From the NCBI GenBank assembly GCA_017964325.1, contig JAGCSE010000072.1:1-6453 (forward strand): DNA of 6,453 bases. Direction: 5' to 3'. Source of the stretch: Victivallales bacterium (GTDB taxonomy: Bacteria > Verrucomicrobiota > Lentisphaeria > Oligosphaerales > Oligosphaeraceae). The notes under the pieces were generated by a model that saw nothing but the letters and a program-made list of their open reading frames with translations, searched no databases and had not been told where the DNA came from. The position numbers and the translations under genes were made by a program. Below, in pieces: positions 5,159 through 6,453 of this stretch; the stretch's first letter is position 1, and each line of letters begins with the position of its first letter.

Positions 5159-5965
5159 TCAGATGTGCTTAGGATAATGGCGGAATGTGAACAGCCCTGA
5201 ATCCTCGTATTTCTTCGCCTCAGCCATGAAACCGTTTCTGACAATACCCCAGTCCGATGGGCCTGTGATGAACTTCACGCCCCAGTCAATCAACTGGCGA
5301 CAGAAGTCAATGTCGCCGAATCCAACGGTGCCGCAGACTCTGCCGTGGCGCGCACAGGCATCCGCGCAACGTTTGACCGCATCAACGACCTTTGGATGGC
5401 GGGGCTGGCCAGGCAGGCCGATGCTGTGCGAATAGTCTGCTGGACCAATAAAAATGACATCAATGCCTTCGACTGCCGCGAACTCATCGACATTCTGAAG
5501 CGCGTCCTCGTCCTCAATCTGCGCGACGATGAACGTGTTTTCATTGGCAAACTTGATGTAGTCAAGCGTATCGGCCATTCCCTGGTCCGCATCCTGATTG
5601 ACGCAGTCCATGCCCCTAAGTCCCATCGGTTGGAACTTCGTTTCCTTGACAATCCATTTAAGTTGTTCCGCCGTATGGACATGAGGGATCATCAATCCCT
5701 GTGCTCCAGCCTCCAGCGGTTGAATCAAATCCGTGTAATCCGCCGCAGACAGACGAACCATCATGTCGATGCCTGTAATCTTCGCACCACGCAGGATGCT
5801 CGCCAAAAGCGATCGGTCGATCATTTCATGCTCATTGCAAAGCCACAGCGCATCCCAACCGATATAGCCGATCAATTCCGCCATTTCAGGGCTGAAGAAA
5901 TTCTGCTTGGCGACCATCACAGGCTCGCCTTTGCGCAATTTTTCACAGACAATGCTCTTTTTCAT
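5159..5965 (-). CDS. HpcH/HpaI-family (class II, metal-dependent) aldolase
   Basis: This 268-residue protein should cleave or form a 2-keto (pyruvate-type) aldol bond with a divalent metal. By alignment in the head with HpaI, the catalytic base is H46 (NEHE) and the oxyanion-stabilising Arg is R71. The metal ligands are E151 (AQIEDEDA) and D177 (FIGPADYS), and the partner acid of the His is E85. The GLRG loop is at 115-118 (R117). The HpaI Asp of the D-G-E-H motif appears as C43 here, an unusual change. The family includes enzymes acting on 2-keto-3-deoxy sugar acids and hydroxyketo acids, and the substrate cannot be chosen from the sequence. A GAAAGGA lies 7 nt before the ATG. This is the first gene of the operon, so it lies next to the control region. 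Confidence 0.9.
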   Translation of the reverse strand: MKKSIVCEKLRKGEPVMVAKQNFFSPEMAELIGYIGWDALWLCNEHEMIDRSLLASILRGAKITGIDMMVRLSAADYTDLIQPLEAGAQGLMIPHVHTAEQLKWIVKETKFQPMGLRGMDCVNQDADQGMADTLDYIKFANENTFIVAQIEDEDALQNVDEFAAVEGIDVIFIGPADYSHSIGLPGQPRHPKVVDAVKRCADACARHGRVCGTVGFGDIDFCRQLIDWGVKFITGPSDWGIVRNGFMAEAKKYEDSGLFTFRHYPKHI

Positions 5966-6026
5966 TGATTCGTCCTTTCAAAAGATTACATAAACACTAT
6001 TGATGCCATTTACCCTCATGGGAGAG

Positions 6027-6060
6027 ATTCTATATTCAGTAATGTCTCTAACGTATTACT
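6027..6060 (-). promoter_or_regulatory. Possible promoter/operator region of the aldolase operon
   Basis: On the minus strand TAGAAT (6032-6027) is a -10-like hexamer about 60 nt upstream of the aldolase ATG. No good -35 is present at the right distance, which would suit an activator-dependent promoter. The inverted repeat at 6038-6060 lies exactly where the -35 region would be. This is suggestive only. Confidence 0.3.
6038..6060. repeat. Inverted repeat AGTAAT-N11-ATTACT, candidate operator
   Basis: Two perfect 6-bp arms at 6038-6043 and 6055-6060 give a 23-bp dyad, a typical size for a dimeric repressor or activator site. It lies about 73-95 bp upstream of the aldolase start in the divergent intergenic region. 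No regulator gene is present in the window. Confidence 0.4.
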
Positions 6061-6100
6061 CCGTTGGAAAATATCAATGCAGGATATTGCAAAAAAACAT

Positions 6101-6117
6101 GGATTATTTAATGATCC
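6101..6117. repeat. 17-bp near-palindrome GGATTATTTAATGATCC
   Basis: Seven of the eight base pairs around the central T are complementary, the exception being T6105/G6113. It lies mid-way between the aldolase operon and the plus-strand gene and just upstream of the proposed plus-strand -35. It may be a regulator site for either direction. Confidence 0.35.
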
Positions 6118-6121
6118 TACC

Positions 6122-6150
6122 TTGATTTTCCCCTGTTCTGTAGTTAAAAT
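6122..6150 (+). promoter_or_regulatory. Candidate sigma70-type promoter for the secreted-protein gene
   Basis: TTGATT (6122-6127) and TAAAAT (6145-6150) are separated by 17 bp, a fair -35/-10 pair. Transcription would begin close to 6157, giving a leader of about 90 nt before the ATG at 6246 that starts at the inverted repeat described next. A second, poorer pair is TTGAGG (6190-6195) with TATACA (6211-6216), spacer 15. Confidence 0.4.
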
Positions 6151-6154
6151 AACG

Positions 6155-6186
6155 GTGTTTCCCTAAAAAAGGAATCAGTGAAACAC
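6155..6186. repeat. Inverted repeat GTGTTTC-N18-GAAACAC
   Basis: Perfect 7-bp arms (6155-6161 and 6180-6186) flank an 18-nt spacer. A nested alternative pairs TTCC (6159-6162) with GGAA (6171-6174), so the RNA could fold two ways. The repeat begins at the predicted transcription start of the plus-strand gene. It may be a repressor site or a 5' leader hairpin; it lacks a T-run and is not a terminator on either strand. Confidence 0.4.
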
Positions 6187-6245
6187 AAGTTGAGGTTTTA
6201 TTTCATTTTTTATACACGTTCACATAGTTTACAATCAACACAATT

Positions 6246-6453
6246 ATGTCCAAACGAATCAAATCTTATTCACTCTCATTTGTTGCACTGCTGATAATCA
6301 TTCTGGGATCATTTTATGCCAGGCCACCCAAAGGGGCAGACTTCTCCAAACGACCTGCCGCCCCCAAAGTTGCCACACCTCAAGCAAACCACACTAAGTC
6401 ATACCCCACGCCCTCAACCAAGCCGCAGACCGCGCCTGCACCAAAGCCGCAGA
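6246..6453 (+). CDS. N-terminus of a membrane-anchored or secreted Pro/Lys-rich protein (partial)
   Basis: ATG at 6246 opens a frame that runs to the window edge (69 codons visible). An in-frame TAG at 6225-6227 means that this is the first possible ATG. The protein begins MSKRIKSYSL, a basic n-region. A hydrophobic stretch FVALLIIILGSFYA (about residues 12-25) follows, which is either a signal peptide or a single membrane anchor. The rest is low-complexity and rich in Pro, Ala, Lys and Thr (for example KPQTAPAPKPQ). Such a layout is common in envelope proteins with a flexible periplasmic linker before a C-terminal domain (SPOR/FtsN-like or TonB-like proteins, for instance). The functional domain lies beyond the window. 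No Shine-Dalgarno is visible, unlike the genes of the aldolase operon. It is transcribed divergently from that operon. Confidence 0.7.
   Translation, partial: MSKRIKSYSLSFVALLIIILGSFYARPPKGADFSKRPAAPKVATPQANHTKSYPTPSTKPQTAPAPKPQ

Noticed and set aside
5345..5968. Plus-strand open frame of 207 codons opposite the aldolase
   Set aside because: It is antisense to an aldolase with all catalytic residues. It shows no domain pattern and no ribosome binding site, and is best explained by codon bias of the real gene.

Overview
The window looks like an accessory or metabolic stretch of a mid-GC bacterial chromosome. It uses the standard genetic code, and all four metabolic genes carry good Shine-Dalgarno sites. 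The host cannot be fixed from the sequence. The polymerase/YolD pair is of a type best known from Firmicutes. The SD-rich dehydrogenase cassette and the secreted Pro/Lys-rich protein would also suit a gut or environmental PVC-group bacterium (for example Lentisphaerae or Kiritimatiellae). That placement is a guess.

Layout. (1) Bases 38-1966, minus strand: a Y-family translesion DNA polymerase of the UmuC/UvrX-like type, followed 3 nt later by its usual partner, a YolD-like protein. A third gene may begin at the window edge (1-18). (2) Bases 1967-2300: an AT-rich control region. It holds a candidate minus-strand promoter for the polymerase, a striking cluster of AATGCCAT octamers overlapping that promoter, an inverted repeat in the leader, and a tiny plus-strand ORF (31 codons). 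(3) Bases 2301-5965, minus strand: a tightly packed operon read in the order HpcH/HpaI-type aldolase, SDR dehydrogenase, aldo/keto reductase, an unlisted 52-codon small ORF, and Gfo/Idh/MocA dehydrogenase. Gaps are 17, 29, 11 and 20 nt. (4) Bases 5966-6245: a divergent intergenic region with three inverted repeats and promoter-like elements for both directions. (5) Base 6246 to the end, plus strand: the N-terminus of a membrane-anchored or secreted Pro/Lys-rich protein, cut by the window edge.

How the genes may work together. The four enzymes share one transcription unit: a metal-dependent pyruvate-type aldolase and three different NAD(P)-linked oxidoreductase folds. This fits making or breaking down an unusual sugar or ulosonic acid. 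The SDR, AKR and Gfo/Idh variants remind me of those in surface-sugar (nonulosonic-acid-like) clusters, but no cytidylyltransferase, synthase or glycosyltransferase is in view. Catabolism of a sugar acid is therefore equally possible. The polymerase/YolD pair is a separate DNA-damage-tolerance module.
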